A stretch of 64,000 nt of DNA from Novosphingobium huizhouense (GCF_020179475.1 NZ_JAILXZ010000001.1:992001-1056000), one strand, 5' to 3'; positions 22,095 to 30,738 are shown, numbered from the stretch's first letter. The notes: a model not told the origin generated them from the sequence alone. Made by a program: numbers and translations.

Positions 22095-25000
22095 ATGGGT
22101 AGCATCGTAGACCAGATCAACCGGGCGTTCCGTGATTATGTCACCGACGGTATCGCCTCGAGCGGCATCCAGGACGTCGACAAGGCAGAGGCGCGGGCGA
22201 TCGGCCCGATCATCGAAAATGCGATCGCGCAGGTGAGCCTGGGGGCGATGGTCGACGTGACTTATGCCACGCGCGCCGCGCTGAATGCCGATCTTGCCTG
22301 GGCAGCCGGCAGCGTGGCGCTGGTCTATGGCGACAGCACGGACGCCAACAATGACCTGTACACCAAGAGCGGCGCATCCGGCGCCGGCTCCTGGACGCTG
22401 ACTTCGGCCTTCCACACGATCATCAGCGGTCTGGCGCAGCCGTTTGTGACGGCGGCTTCCGGGCACCGGGCGCGGGCGCAGAACGCCGTCATGCAACAGA
22501 GCTGGTCGGCGCTGGCTGCGGCAACCGGAATGGTGGCCGGCGATCGCGCGCAAGTGTCGGCGGCCGATACAGGGACGCACGCGTCGCTGTCGGGTGATTT
22601 CGGTGCAAGCGGAGGGCAGACAGCGAACAGCGGCGTATTCCAGTATTCTGCCTCGGCGCCGACAGGGTGGGTGCGCGTCGACGACCTGGACAGCACCAAG
22701 TCGGGTACGTTGTTGGGGACCGTCACCAATTCGGGCACGGCCAATCCGCCGACCGCAGGCACCAGCAACGGCACGGGTACGCTGATCGACGCGACCGCGT
22801 TCGGTGCGGCGGGCGTACTGCAGCTGTGGGTCTATGCAGGCGCCGATGGCTGGATCACACCCTTCACGTGCTCACTCAACGGCGACAACACGATCAAGCT
22901 GGAACAGATCGGCGTGCCACGCGCGGCGGTGGGTGGCACGGTAGTCAGCTTTCCGAGCTTCACGCCGGACGTTGCCGCCAACCATTATCCCGGCTTTGTG
23001 ACCGAGCAGGGGGTGATTTCCATCGCCACAGCATCGGGCCGGAATACCTGGACGGTCGCGGGCACAGTGCCGCCCGATAATCTGTCGAGCGGGTCTTCGG
23101 CTCGAACCATTGTCAGCAATTCCCGGATGCGGCTCTATTGGGAGGTTTCGACCGGGCAGCGCGGCGACGAGATCAAGGACATTGCCGCGCGCACTGCTTC
23201 AACCTTCGCGCTGGGGACGGCGACCGCGTCGGTCGGCATCATCCCCGCGTCGGACGGCTCGGCCAGCTATGGCGCAGGTTCGCTCACCCTCGTCAGTCGC
23301 CAGCCCGCCACCTTCGACGGCGTGGTCACTGCGGCATCCACGCACACGGCCAATTCGGGCACGGGGTACTTTGCCGTCCTCGAGCGCGTGGGCGCCAACC
23401 TGGTCCCGCGCTACATCGAGCCAAACCTGCGGAACTTCGCGGCGGGCGCCAACGACTTCACGGACTTGATCATGCCGATCCGGCGCGGGCAGTTCGTGGC
23501 AGTCTATACCACGGCCACTGTTCGCTATGGCACGGCGAGCGGACAAGGCGGCGGCGTCTGGTTCCGCAGCGGTACGCCCGGCACGGTGGGGATAGGCTTT
23601 GCGCCCTCATTCCAGGCGACCAACGCGCCGCGCCTCGGGTACACTATCAGCCCGCTCGTCGCTGGGTTGAAAGCGCAGATGGACGCAGGCGACGCGGTGC
23701 TGCTCGACCTCATTGTCGGCTCGCAAATCACCTTCGGATCAACCGCTGCCAACGCGACGCAGGGTGGCGCCGCCCTGACGATCTTCCCGCTGTCGGCCGT
23801 CACCAAAACGGGGCTCGTCACCAACATCACCTTCCCGGCTGCAGTGGCCGGCAGCCAGGTAACCGCCGTCGTTGCCACCAAATCGGGCAATAACTGGACG
23901 ACGGTTTCGGCCACGACCCTGCCCGGCGCGACCGTCGTCGGATCCAACTCGTACAGCGGCCTCAACATCGAGATCGCGGCGGGGCAATATCTCGCGCTCT
24001 ATGCGCCTGCAGGCACGCTGCAGTGGCAGACGGGCGGCGGTGTCGGCTTCGACTACATCCTTGGCGGTCCGAATTTCTCCAACACTGCGCGGACCAGCTC
24101 GACAGCCAGCGTCACGTTCGCGATGCAGTACACCATCCAGACGGGCCTCATGGCCAAGCTGGATTTTGTCGAAAGCCTGAACACGGCACTAGCCGCGCGT
24201 GTCAGCACGCTCGAAAACGCCAGTGCAACTCCTGGCATCACCGCGCGATCGTTCGACGCGCTGGGCATTACGATCACCAGCGCGCAAGTGATGGCGATGC
24301 CAGCGACCGGGCAGAGCAATTCGGTGCCGTTCTTCGCAGCCGGTGAGACCAGCGCACCGATCACCACGACGCAGCTTTACAGCAACGTGATGTCCAACGG
24401 ATCGGGCGGATTTACCGGCCTGGTCAGCGTCACGACTGAAAAGAACTGGGTGACGGCGGCCAACTTCGCGACCGTTACCGGGCTGCGCCAGGGCTGGTTG
24501 ACCGACCCGGCCTCGCAGTGGCTTTCGTCCTACACGGCAGGCGTCAACGGAGCGTCGATCGACCCTGCGGCGGGCACCACCATGGGCGCCGGATCGGCCT
24601 CGGTTACAAGCCTTGGAACGCAGGCCACAACGCTGAAGAACGCGGCGACGGCAGCCGGCAAGTCGTTTTCGGTTCCGCTTGTCTTCCTCACCCAGGGTGA
24701 GACCGACCAGCTGAACGGCATGGCCAAGGCCACCTATGCGAACCACCTCGAGAACTGGCGCGTTTCGGCGCGATCGACGATCCGTGGCGTTACCGGCAAC
24801 ACCGATGACCTGATCGTGCTGATTTCGCAGCCGGTGGCCTATCTGCGGCGCACTGGCGATGGCGGCAGCGGCCCTGTTCTTGCGCAATTTGAAGCCGCGC
24901 AGCCGACGGCCGCGCAACCCAATCCGCGCTATCACCTGGTCGGCCCAATGTACCGCTATCCGCACGCTGCGGATCAGGTGCATCTGTCCCGCGATGGGGT

Positions 25001-25454
25001 GAAGCTGCACGGTGCGTATGAGGGCCGGGCTGCAGCTGCGATCCTCGCCGGCAAGAAGCCGCAATCGCTCAAGCCGATCTCGGCGGAGTACGAAGGCAAC
25101 ATCGTTCGCGTGCGGTTCGAGGTGCCGACGCTGCCCCTGGTGTTCGACAGCACCGCGTTGGGAGCGACAACAACCCAGGGCATCAGGGTTGTCGATGCGA
25201 GCGGAACGGCGACGATTACCGGGCTCTCGATCGACAAGGATACCGTCGTGATCACTTGCTCGGCCAATCTGGCAGGCCCGGTTAAGGCCCGCTTCGCGCT
25301 CGACTACCTCGGCGCCGGGCGAAACATCGACAGCGGCGCGTCCTGCACGCTGCGCGACAGCACGCCAGACCGCATCACGATCAGCGGCACGAGCTGGCAG
25401 ATGTTCCACTGCGCGCCGATGTGCGAACTGACCGCAGTCAACGTGGGGGTTTGA
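22095..25454 (+). CDS. Tail fibre/spike with SGNH acetylesterase-like module
   Basis: An 1,119-residue receptor-binding protein candidate. The N-terminal 100 residues are a helical/adaptor part and residues about 100-690 are Ser/Thr/Ala-rich beta repeats, as in fibres. Residues about 735-1010 look like a SASA/CE6-type SGNH carbohydrate esterase: GQSN at 739-742 (nucleophile S741), QGETD at 867-871, and D960-QV-H963, the DxxH catalytic pair. A final beta domain (about 1020-1119) may be a sugar-binding or trimerisation module. This would let the phage deacetylate surface polysaccharide. The triad is read directly; substrate and activity are inferred. Confidence 0.7.
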   Translation: MGSIVDQINRAFRDYVTDGIASSGIQDVDKAEARAIGPIIENAIAQVSLGAMVDVTYATRAALNADLAWAAGSVALVYGDSTDANNDLYTKSGASGAGSWTLTSAFHTIISGLAQPFVTAASGHRARAQNAVMQQSWSALAAATGMVAGDRAQVSAADTGTHASLSGDFGASGGQTANSGVFQYSASAPTGWVRVDDLDSTKSGTLLGTVTNSGTANPPTAGTSNGTGTLIDATAFGAAGVLQLWVYAGADGWITPFTCSLNGDNTIKLEQIGVPRAAVGGTVVSFPSFTPDVAANHYPGFVTEQGVISIATASGRNTWTVAGTVPPDNLSSGSSARTIVSNSRMRLYWEVSTGQRGDEIKDIAARTASTFALGTATASVGIIPASDGSASYGAGSLTLVSRQPATFDGVVTAASTHTANSGTGYFAVLERVGANLVPRYIEPNLRNFAAGANDFTDLIMPIRRGQFVAVYTTATVRYGTASGQGGGVWFRSGTPGTVGIGFAPSFQATNAPRLGYTISPLVAGLKAQMDAGDAVLLDLIVGSQITFGSTAANATQGGAALTIFPLSAVTKTGLVTNITFPAAVAGSQVTAVVATKSGNNWTTVSATTLPGATVVGSNSYSGLNIEIAAGQYLALYAPAGTLQWQTGGGVGFDYILGGPNFSNTARTSSTASVTFAMQYTIQTGLMAKLDFVESLNTALAARVSTLENASATPGITARSFDALGITITSAQVMAMPATGQSNSVPFFAAGETSAPITTTQLYSNVMSNGSGGFTGLVSVTTEKNWVTAANFATVTGLRQGWLTDPASQWLSSYTAGVNGASIDPAAGTTMGAGSASVTSLGTQATTLKNAATAAGKSFSVPLVFLTQGETDQLNGMAKATYANHLENWRVSARSTIRGVTGNTDDLIVLISQPVAYLRRTGDGGSGPVLAQFEAAQPTAAQPNPRYHLVGPMYRYPHAADQVHLSRDGVKLHGAYEGRAAAAILAGKKPQSLKPISAEYEGNIVRVRFEVPTLPLVFDSTALGATTTQGIRVVDASGTATITGLSIDKDTVVITCSANLAGPVKARFALDYLGAGRNIDSGASCTLRDSTPDRITISGTSWQMFHCAPMCELTAVNVGV

Positions 25455-25455
25455 T

Positions 25456-25743
25456 ATGACCTGGCAACCAATCGAGAGGGCACCGCGAGATCGCTTCGTG
25501 CTGATCAGGGGTGGGAAGCCCGGCTATGGATGGGACGGCGGCGATTATCCTGGACACCTGCACGACGCCTACACGGTCCAGTCCAATCCCCACCTTGCCG
25601 GCGTCGCGCAGTTCTATCCGCCCTGTGTGGTGGCCAAGTTCGAGCTGCAGGAGGACGGCACCGAAGCTTGGCGCTTCGCCGAGTATGACGGCGGCTTTTA
25701 CGGCCTGTGGCAGCACCCGACCGAGTGGTGCGAGATACCCTGA
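25456..25743 (+). CDS. DUF551-like phage protein
   Basis: A 95-residue protein with the ends of DUF551-type phage proteins: it starts TWQPIERAPRDRFVLIRGG, matching the W.PIE.AP.D..VL pattern, and finishes with LWQHPTEWCEIP, matching the PT.W..LP end. The middle is shortened and Gly/Tyr-rich. Function is unknown; these small proteins are common accessory genes in prophages. It starts two bases after the fibre stop. Confidence 0.6.
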   Translation: MTWQPIERAPRDRFVLIRGGKPGYGWDGGDYPGHLHDAYTVQSNPHLAGVAQFYPPCVVAKFELQEDGTEAWRFAEYDGGFYGLWQHPTEWCEIP

Positions 25744-25929
25744 TCGAACCTAGCCTGGTGATCATGTTCAAGCCCGGCGAATCCGGATGAAGTCTTATCG
25801 CCCCTGACGGGGGCGGCAGAGGCGATTGCAGCGCCTCGAACCGCGAGCAGGCACTCGCACCTTGGGCTGTCGCGAACAGCCTTCCAGCTCCCCCGGCCGT
25901 GACGGCGGGGCGACGATAGGTGCTGATTT
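25744..25929 (+). promoter_or_regulatory. Intergenic region with two hairpins ahead of dam
   Basis: No gene is seen here. It contains a GCCCC/GGGGC hairpin around 25799-25815 and a GGCTGT-CGCGA-ACAGCC hairpin at 25865-25881. Both lie between the DUF551-like gene and dam, suggesting that dam is read from its own promoter. No convincing -35/-10 pair can be picked by eye. Confidence 0.35.
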
Positions 25930-26751
25930 ATGAAGGAAGGATTGAGAGAGTTCGAGGCGCTCCAGCCCGTCAAGCCGGCCAAGCCACCAGCGCCGTGGCA
26001 AGGCGGCAAGCGGGCACTGGCCGAGCGGATCGGGCAGCGCATAGCCGCCATTCCCCATGTGCGCTACGTCGAGCCCTTCACCGGCATGGGCGGCGTGTTC
26101 TTCCGCCGCAAGCTTCGGCCGAAGCTGGAAGTGATCAACGACATCAACGGCGAGATCGTGAACCTGTTTCGGCTGCTCCAGCGCCACTACCAGCAGCTGC
26201 TCGACACGCTGAAATGGCAAGTGTGCAGCCGGGCTGATTTCGAGCGCCTGCTCAAGACGGATTCGAGCACGCTGACAGACCTCGAGCGGGCGGCGCGCTT
26301 CCTTTACCTGCAGCGCACCACGTTCGGCGGAAAGGTCACCGGGCAGGTCTTCGGCGTCTCCTACGACCAGCCCGGCCGATGGGATCTGACCAAGCTGATT
26401 CCGGTCCTAGAATCCGTGCATGAACGGCTATCCGGGGTGATCATCGAGCACCTGCCGTACGAGGACTGCATCCGCCGCTATGACAGCCGCCCTGGCACGC
26501 TTTTCTACCTCGATCCGCCCTACTGGGGCTGCACTGACGACTATGGCCGGGACATCTTCTCAGAGGCTGATTTTGCCCGTCTGAGAGACCTCTTAGGAGC
26601 GCTCAAGGGGCGCTTCATCCTGTCGCTCAACGATCGGCCTGAAGTGCGTGAGCTGTTCGCCCAGTTCTCGATCGAGGAAGTTTCCCTCAACTACGGTGTC
26701 GGGGGTGGGATGACGCCGGCACGCGAGGTGATAATCTCGGGTCCGGACTGA
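25930..26751 (+). CDS. dam: DNA adenine methylase (Dam/D12 family)
   Basis: A 273-residue SAM-dependent adenine-N6 methyltransferase of the D12 (Dam) class. It has the N-terminal WQGGKRALAE (residues 23-32), the SAM-binding motif EPFTGMGG at 48-55 and the catalytic DPPYW at 195-199, all in family order; the C-terminal strand region ends in REVIISG. No restriction endonuclease lies beside it, so it is an orphan phage methylase. It could protect phage DNA or alter regulation. The target sequence cannot be read from the protein alone; GATC is typical of Dam but is not shown. Confidence 0.85.
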   Translation: MKEGLREFEALQPVKPAKPPAPWQGGKRALAERIGQRIAAIPHVRYVEPFTGMGGVFFRRKLRPKLEVINDINGEIVNLFRLLQRHYQQLLDTLKWQVCSRADFERLLKTDSSTLTDLERAARFLYLQRTTFGGKVTGQVFGVSYDQPGRWDLTKLIPVLESVHERLSGVIIEHLPYEDCIRRYDSRPGTLFYLDPPYWGCTDDYGRDIFSEADFARLRDLLGALKGRFILSLNDRPEVRELFAQFSIEEVSLNYGVGGGMTPAREVIISGPD

Positions 26752-26763
26752 GGAGGAGGTAGT

Positions 26764-27018
26764 ATGGCGAATGGATCGTTCCGAGTGTTGCAGGCTGCAA
26801 TCGAGGCAATCGAAAAGGATCGCTTCGCGGTAGAGATTTCGACGAAGGCCACAGGCTGGCTTTGGGTCGAACGTGTCATTGACGTGGGCCATAGCGGGGT
26901 GGCCTGCATCGTCCCGCAGAGTGATAACCAGCAGCGAATTTGGGTGCCGGTCGACGAGATTAATGGCGTTCGGATCACCAAAGGGGGCGACGCGCTCGCG
27001 CCTGGACATGGCGACTGA
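26764..27018 (+). CDS. Hypothetical protein at the phage right end
   Basis: An 84-residue protein preceded by GGAGG. It has an N-terminal helix (RVLQAAIEAIEKDRFAVEI) and a strand-rich remainder with VPVDEINGVRITKGG. I do not recognise a family. It is the last gene before the right-end candidate repeats. It lies 12 bases after dam, so it is probably cotranscribed with it. Confidence 0.5.
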   Translation: MANGSFRVLQAAIEAIEKDRFAVEISTKATGWLWVERVIDVGHSGVACIVPQSDNQQRIWVPVDEINGVRITKGGDALAPGHGD

Positions 27019-27021
27019 GTG

Positions 27022-27068
27022 CTACAAAAGGTCCTGTCAATCACTCAAAAAGGTCGCGCCGCGCTACA
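27022..27068. other. Candidate right end of the transposable prophage
   Basis: AAAAGGTC occurs at 27026-27033 and again at 27048-27055, exactly 22 bp apart, with additional matches around each copy (CT upstream, G three bases downstream). MuA-type transposases bind sites spaced about 22 bp at the phage ends. The stretch ends in CTACA at 27064-27068, and TACA-like termini occur in Mu-like phages. The left end is outside the window, so the inverted partner cannot be checked. Confidence 0.4.
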
Positions 27069-27071
27069 TCC

Positions 27072-27110
27072 ACCACCCTGCGGGTGGTCCCCCTCCCCTT
27101 GCAGGGGAGG
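27072..27110. repeat. Double hairpin intergenic repeat
   Basis: Two perfect hairpins back to back: ACCACCC-TGC-GGGTGGT (27072-27088) and CCTCCCCT-TGC-AGGGGAGG (27092-27110). This looks like a chromosomal REP-type element, so it probably lies on the host side of the prophage junction. The rest of 27111-27259 contains no gene I can support. Confidence 0.6.
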
Positions 27111-27259
27111 ATGAGGGTCTCCGCGTCTAGGGTGAACTCTGCGCTTCAGTGCGAGAACCTCTGTTCCGGCTCTGCTTGGGCCCCGGACCCTGCCTTGCGG
27201 GAGCGGGATTCCCCGGCTTTCTTCTTCCCTCGGCGCCTGCGGAGGAATAGCTTGGCGCG

Positions 27260-28198
27260 ATGCTCGACCGTCGCCGTTTCGCCTCCGGCCTCGTTGCCGT
27301 TGCTGCCCTTGCCGCCGGACAGGCCGCCGTCCCTGCCGCTGCGCGGACCGCGAAGGCGAAGGGCGCGCGGCCGTTCCGCGGGGTGGAAATGCTCGGGCGG
27401 CTCGAGCGCGCCGCGGGCGGGCGGCTTGGCGCCTATGTCCTCGATACCGGCAGCGGGCTGGGCTTCGGCTGGCGCGAGGACGAGCGCTTCGGGATGTGCT
27501 CGACCTTCAAGCTGAGCCTTGCCGCGCTGGTGCTGCGCGAGGTCGATGCCGGGCGCCTGCCCGCCGACGAGCGGCTCGTCTGGTCGCTGCTCGATGTCCT
27601 GCCCAACTCGCCGGTGACGGGCGCGGCGAGCGGGCCGCAGGGGATGACGGTGGTCGCGCTGGCGCAGGCGGCGCAAGCGACCAGCGACAACCTGGCCGCC
27701 AACCTGGTGATGCAGCGCCTTGGCGGCCCCGCGGCGGTGACCGCGTTCTGGCGCGCGCTGGGCGACACGGTCAGCCGGCTCGACCGCTACGAAGGCGCGG
27801 TCAATAACGTGCCGCCGGGCGAGGTGCGCGACACCACCTCGGCCCGCGCCATCGCCACCAGCCTCGCCCAGGTCCTTGCGGGCAACGTGCTCGCCCCCGC
27901 CTCGCGGGACATGTTGCTGCGCTGGATGGCAGAGACCACCACCGGCCTGCGGCGCATTCGCGCCGGCGTGCCGCGCGACTGGCGCAGCGGCGACAAGACA
28001 GGCACCGGCATGGCGCCGGGAATGGAGAGCAAGATCAACGACATCGCCATCCTGTTTCCGCCGGGCGGGCGCGCCCCGCTGCTGGTTGCGGCGTTCTACG
28101 AGCCGGCCGGCGCGCCGCAGGAGATCCGCGCGCAGGACGAAGCCGTGCTCGCCGCGGTGGGCCGGATCGCCGCCGACCGCGACGCGTGGAAGCGATGA
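27260..28198 (+). CDS. bla: Class A beta-lactamase
   Basis: A 312-residue serine beta-lactamase that would hydrolyse penicillins and probably some cephalosporins in the periplasm. All class A elements are visible: S81-T-F-K84 (S70xxK), S142-D-N144 (SDN loop), E178 and N182 in RYEGAVNN (E166/N170 omega loop) and K246-T-G248 (KTG). The N-terminus DRRRFASGLVAVAALAAG carries a twin-arginine signal, as in several class A enzymes of this bacterial group. No ampR-like regulator is adjacent. The next gene starts in a four-base overlap, so the two are cotranscribed. It lies just outside the prophage end. Confidence 0.9.
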   Translation: MLDRRRFASGLVAVAALAAGQAAVPAAARTAKAKGARPFRGVEMLGRLERAAGGRLGAYVLDTGSGLGFGWREDERFGMCSTFKLSLAALVLREVDAGRLPADERLVWSLLDVLPNSPVTGAASGPQGMTVVALAQAAQATSDNLAANLVMQRLGGPAAVTAFWRALGDTVSRLDRYEGAVNNVPPGEVRDTTSARAIATSLAQVLAGNVLAPASRDMLLRWMAETTTGLRRIRAGVPRDWRSGDKTGTGMAPGMESKINDIAILFPPGGRAPLLVAAFYEPAGAPQEIRAQDEAVLAAVGRIAADRDAWKR

Positions 28199-28908
28199 GC
28201 CTGCGCTGCGCCGTGTTCGGCGCGAGCGGCGGGATCGGACAGGCGCTGGTCGCCGCGCTCGCCGCGCGCGACGAGGTTGCCGAAGTCTGGGCCGGGTCGC
28301 GCAAGGGGCAGGACGATGCGGGCAAGGTGCGCGGCTTCGCCTTCGATCTCGCCGACGAGGCCAGCATCGCCGCCGCCTGCGCCGGCATGGCCGCGCCGCT
28401 CGACCTCGCGATCGTGGCGACGGGGCGGCTGACGCTGGACGACGGCAGCGGCCCGGAAAAGTCGTACCGCGCGCTCGATCCGGCGCGGCTCGCCGAAAGC
28501 TTCGCGGTCAACGCGATCGGCCCGGCGATCGTCGCCAAGCACGTGTTGCCGCTGCTGCCGCGCGACCGGCGCGCGGTCTTCGCGGCGCTTTCGGCGCGCG
28601 TCGGCTCGATTGCGGACAATCGCCTGGGCGGCTGGCACGGCTACCGCGCGAGCAAGGCCGCGCTCAACATGCTGGTGCGCAACTTCGCGGTCGAGCTGGG
28701 GCGGACGCACCGCGAGGCGGTGGTCGTGGCGCTCCACCCCGGAACGGTCGACACCGGCCTGTCCGCGCCTTTCCAGAAGGGCGTGACCCCCGAGAAGCTG
28801 TTCGCCCCCGCCTTTTCCGCAGAGCGCCTGCTCGCCGTGCTCGACGGCCTGAGCGCCGCGGACAGCGGCAAGCTGTTCGCCTGGGACGGGGCGGAAGTGC
28901 CGTTCTAG
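28195..28908 (+). CDS. Short-chain dehydrogenase (C-factor-like)
   Basis: A 237-residue Rossmann-fold SDR. It opens with the cofactor loop FGASGGIGQ (residues 8-16). Mid-protein it has AVNAIGPAIVAKHVLPLL, the conserved N region, and a catalytic YRASKAALNML, with a serine upstream in FAALSARVGS. The order NAG-like, S, YxxxK is that of classical SDRs, and overall pattern and length match C-factor/CsgA-type proteins. The substrate is unknown. It overlaps the beta-lactamase stop by four bases and is followed by a strong palindrome. Confidence 0.8.
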   Translation: MSLRCAVFGASGGIGQALVAALAARDEVAEVWAGSRKGQDDAGKVRGFAFDLADEASIAAACAGMAAPLDLAIVATGRLTLDDGSGPEKSYRALDPARLAESFAVNAIGPAIVAKHVLPLLPRDRRAVFAALSARVGSIADNRLGGWHGYRASKAALNMLVRNFAVELGRTHREAVVVALHPGTVDTGLSAPFQKGVTPEKLFAPAFSAERLLAVLDGLSAADSGKLFAWDGAEVPF

Positions 28909-28925
28909 CCGGGCAAGGAAGCGGG

Positions 28926-28946
28926 ACCCCGGATCAAGTCCGGGGT
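28926..28946. terminator. Palindrome after the dehydrogenase gene
   Basis: ACCCCGGA-TCAAG-TCCGGGGT is a perfect 8-bp stem with a five-base loop, located 18 bases after the stop. This element is common in intergenic spaces of sphingomonads and related alphaproteobacteria. It lies between a rightward gene and the converging ligase gene, so it may serve as a bidirectional terminator or REP element. No U-run follows. Confidence 0.6.
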
Positions 28947-28980
28947 GACGGGTGAAGGGAAGCCGTCCGGTAAGAGCCTG

Positions 28981-30738
28981 TTACGCCGCCAGCCGGTAGG
29001 GTTCGATCTCGCCCGCGAGGTAAAGCTTCTTCGCCTTGGCGCGGCTCAGCTTGCCCGAGCTGGTGCGCGGCAGCGTGCGCGGCGGCACGAGTTCGACGAC
29101 GCAGTTCATGCCGGTGATCGAGCGGACCTTCTCGCGGATCTCGTTACGCAGGCGCACCCGCTCTTCGGGATCGGAAACGCGGCAGTGGACCAGCACGGCG
29201 GGCGCTTCCTCGCCGTTCTCGGTCTCGACCGAGAAGGCGGCGATGTCGCCCTGGTGGAAGCCGGGCAGCTGTTCCACCGCCCACTCGATGTCCTGCGGCC
29301 AGTGGTTCTTGCCGTTGATGATGATCATGTCCTTGGCGCGGCCGACGATGAACAGGTAGCCCGCCTCGTTGACGTAGCCCATGTCGCCGGTGTCGAGCCA
29401 GCCGCCGACCATGCAGGCCTCGGTCGCTTCCGGATCGCGGAAGTAGGAGTGCATCACCGAGCTGCCGCGGCACCACACCTTGCCGATGTGGTGGTGGCCG
29501 AGCGGATGCCCGTCCTCGCCGCGCACTTCGACTTCCATGCCGCGCACCGGCAGGCCGCAGTTGACGATGGCGCGATAGCGCGCGGGGCGCGAGAGGTCGC
29601 GCGGGGTTCCCGACAGGCGTTCTTCCTCGACCAGTTCGACGCGGATGCCTTCGCCCGGCGGCATGATCGTGACGGCGAGCGTCGCTTCGGCAAGTCCGTA
29701 GCTCGGCAGGAAGGCGCTCGCCTTGAAGCCGGCGCCGGCAAAGGCGTTGACGAAGTTCTGCATCACGTCGGGGCGGATCATGTCGGCGCCGTTGCCCGCC
29801 ACGCGCCAGCGCGACAGGTCGAAGCGTTCGGCGACGTTGGTCTGGCTCGAGATGCGGCGCGCGCAGATGTCGTAGCCGAAGGTGGGCGAATAGGACAGCG
29901 TGGTGCCCTGGTTGCGGCTGATCAGGTCGAGCCAGGCAAGCGGACGGCGGGCGAAGTCCTCGGTCTTGAGGTAGTCGACCGAGACCTGGTTGGCGATCGG
30001 CGAGAGGAAGCAGCCGACGAGGCCCATGTCGTGGTACCACGGCAGCCAGCTGACGCAGCGGTCGCCGTCGCCGATTTCCATGCCGTGCGAATGGCCGGCG
30101 AGGTTGGCGAGCAGCGCGCGGTGGGTGACCGCGACGCCGTGGGGGAAGCGGGTCGAGCCGCTGGAATACTGGAGGTAGCTGATCGCTTCGGGATCGGGCG
30201 CGGGCAGCGGCGCGTCGGCGGGGGCGACGGCATCGAATTCGGCCCACGACAGGCCGGGGCAGCCCTGGCGCGCGGCGGCGGCGGCGCACATCTCGGCGAT
30301 CTCGCCCGGATAGACCAGCATCCGGGGGTCCGAGCTGCCGAGCTGGACCGCGAGCTGGTCGATGTAGTTCTCCTTGCCGCCGAAGCTGGTCGGCAGCGGC
30401 AGCGGCACCGGCCAGGCGCCGGCGTACATCGCGCCGCAGAACAGCGCGGCGAATTCGGGGCCGGTCTCGGCGATCAGCGCGACGCGGTCGCCCGGCTGCA
30501 CGCCATGCGCAACGAGACGGCGCGCGGCGACCAGCGCATCGGCGCGCAGCTCGCTGAACGGATAGACGCGGGCAAGTTGGCCCCGCGGATCGTGGAAGTT
30601 GAACCCACGCTCCCCTTGCGCGGCATAGTCGAGCGCGTCGCAAAAGGTGTCGAAATCGGCGTAACGACGCGGCTGCGCATCGTCGTTGGGAGTCGGAACA
30701 AGGGCCGCCTTTGCGGCGACGGTGTCCTGAACGGTCAT
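28981..30738 (-). CDS. Fatty acyl-AMP ligase (FAAL)
   Basis: A 585-residue adenylate-forming enzyme. Core motif A3 reads YSSGSTRFPHGVAVTHRAL at residues 190-208, a FAAL-like variant of the usual SGTTG.PKG. Further motifs are WLPWYHDMGL, the SYGLAEATLAV helix and GDMGYVNEAGYLFIVGRAKD, with a C-terminal lysine in SSGKLSRAKAKK. FAALs activate fatty acids to acyl-AMP and pass them to acyl carrier proteins rather than to CoA. No acyl carrier protein, polyketide or peptide synthetase gene lies beside it, so it is an orphan. Distinguishing FAAL from FACL needs the insertion motif compared in alignment. Confidence 0.8.
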   Translation of the reverse strand: MTVQDTVAAKAALVPTPNDDAQPRRYADFDTFCDALDYAAQGERGFNFHDPRGQLARVYPFSELRADALVAARRLVAHGVQPGDRVALIAETGPEFAALFCGAMYAGAWPVPLPLPTSFGGKENYIDQLAVQLGSSDPRMLVYPGEIAEMCAAAAARQGCPGLSWAEFDAVAPADAPLPAPDPEAISYLQYSSGSTRFPHGVAVTHRALLANLAGHSHGMEIGDGDRCVSWLPWYHDMGLVGCFLSPIANQVSVDYLKTEDFARRPLAWLDLISRNQGTTLSYSPTFGYDICARRISSQTNVAERFDLSRWRVAGNGADMIRPDVMQNFVNAFAGAGFKASAFLPSYGLAEATLAVTIMPPGEGIRVELVEEERLSGTPRDLSRPARYRAIVNCGLPVRGMEVEVRGEDGHPLGHHHIGKVWCRGSSVMHSYFRDPEATEACMVGGWLDTGDMGYVNEAGYLFIVGRAKDMIIINGKNHWPQDIEWAVEQLPGFHQGDIAAFSVETENGEEAPAVLVHCRVSDPEERVRLRNEIREKVRSITGMNCVVELVPPRTLPRTSSGKLSRAKAKKLYLAGEIEPYRLAA

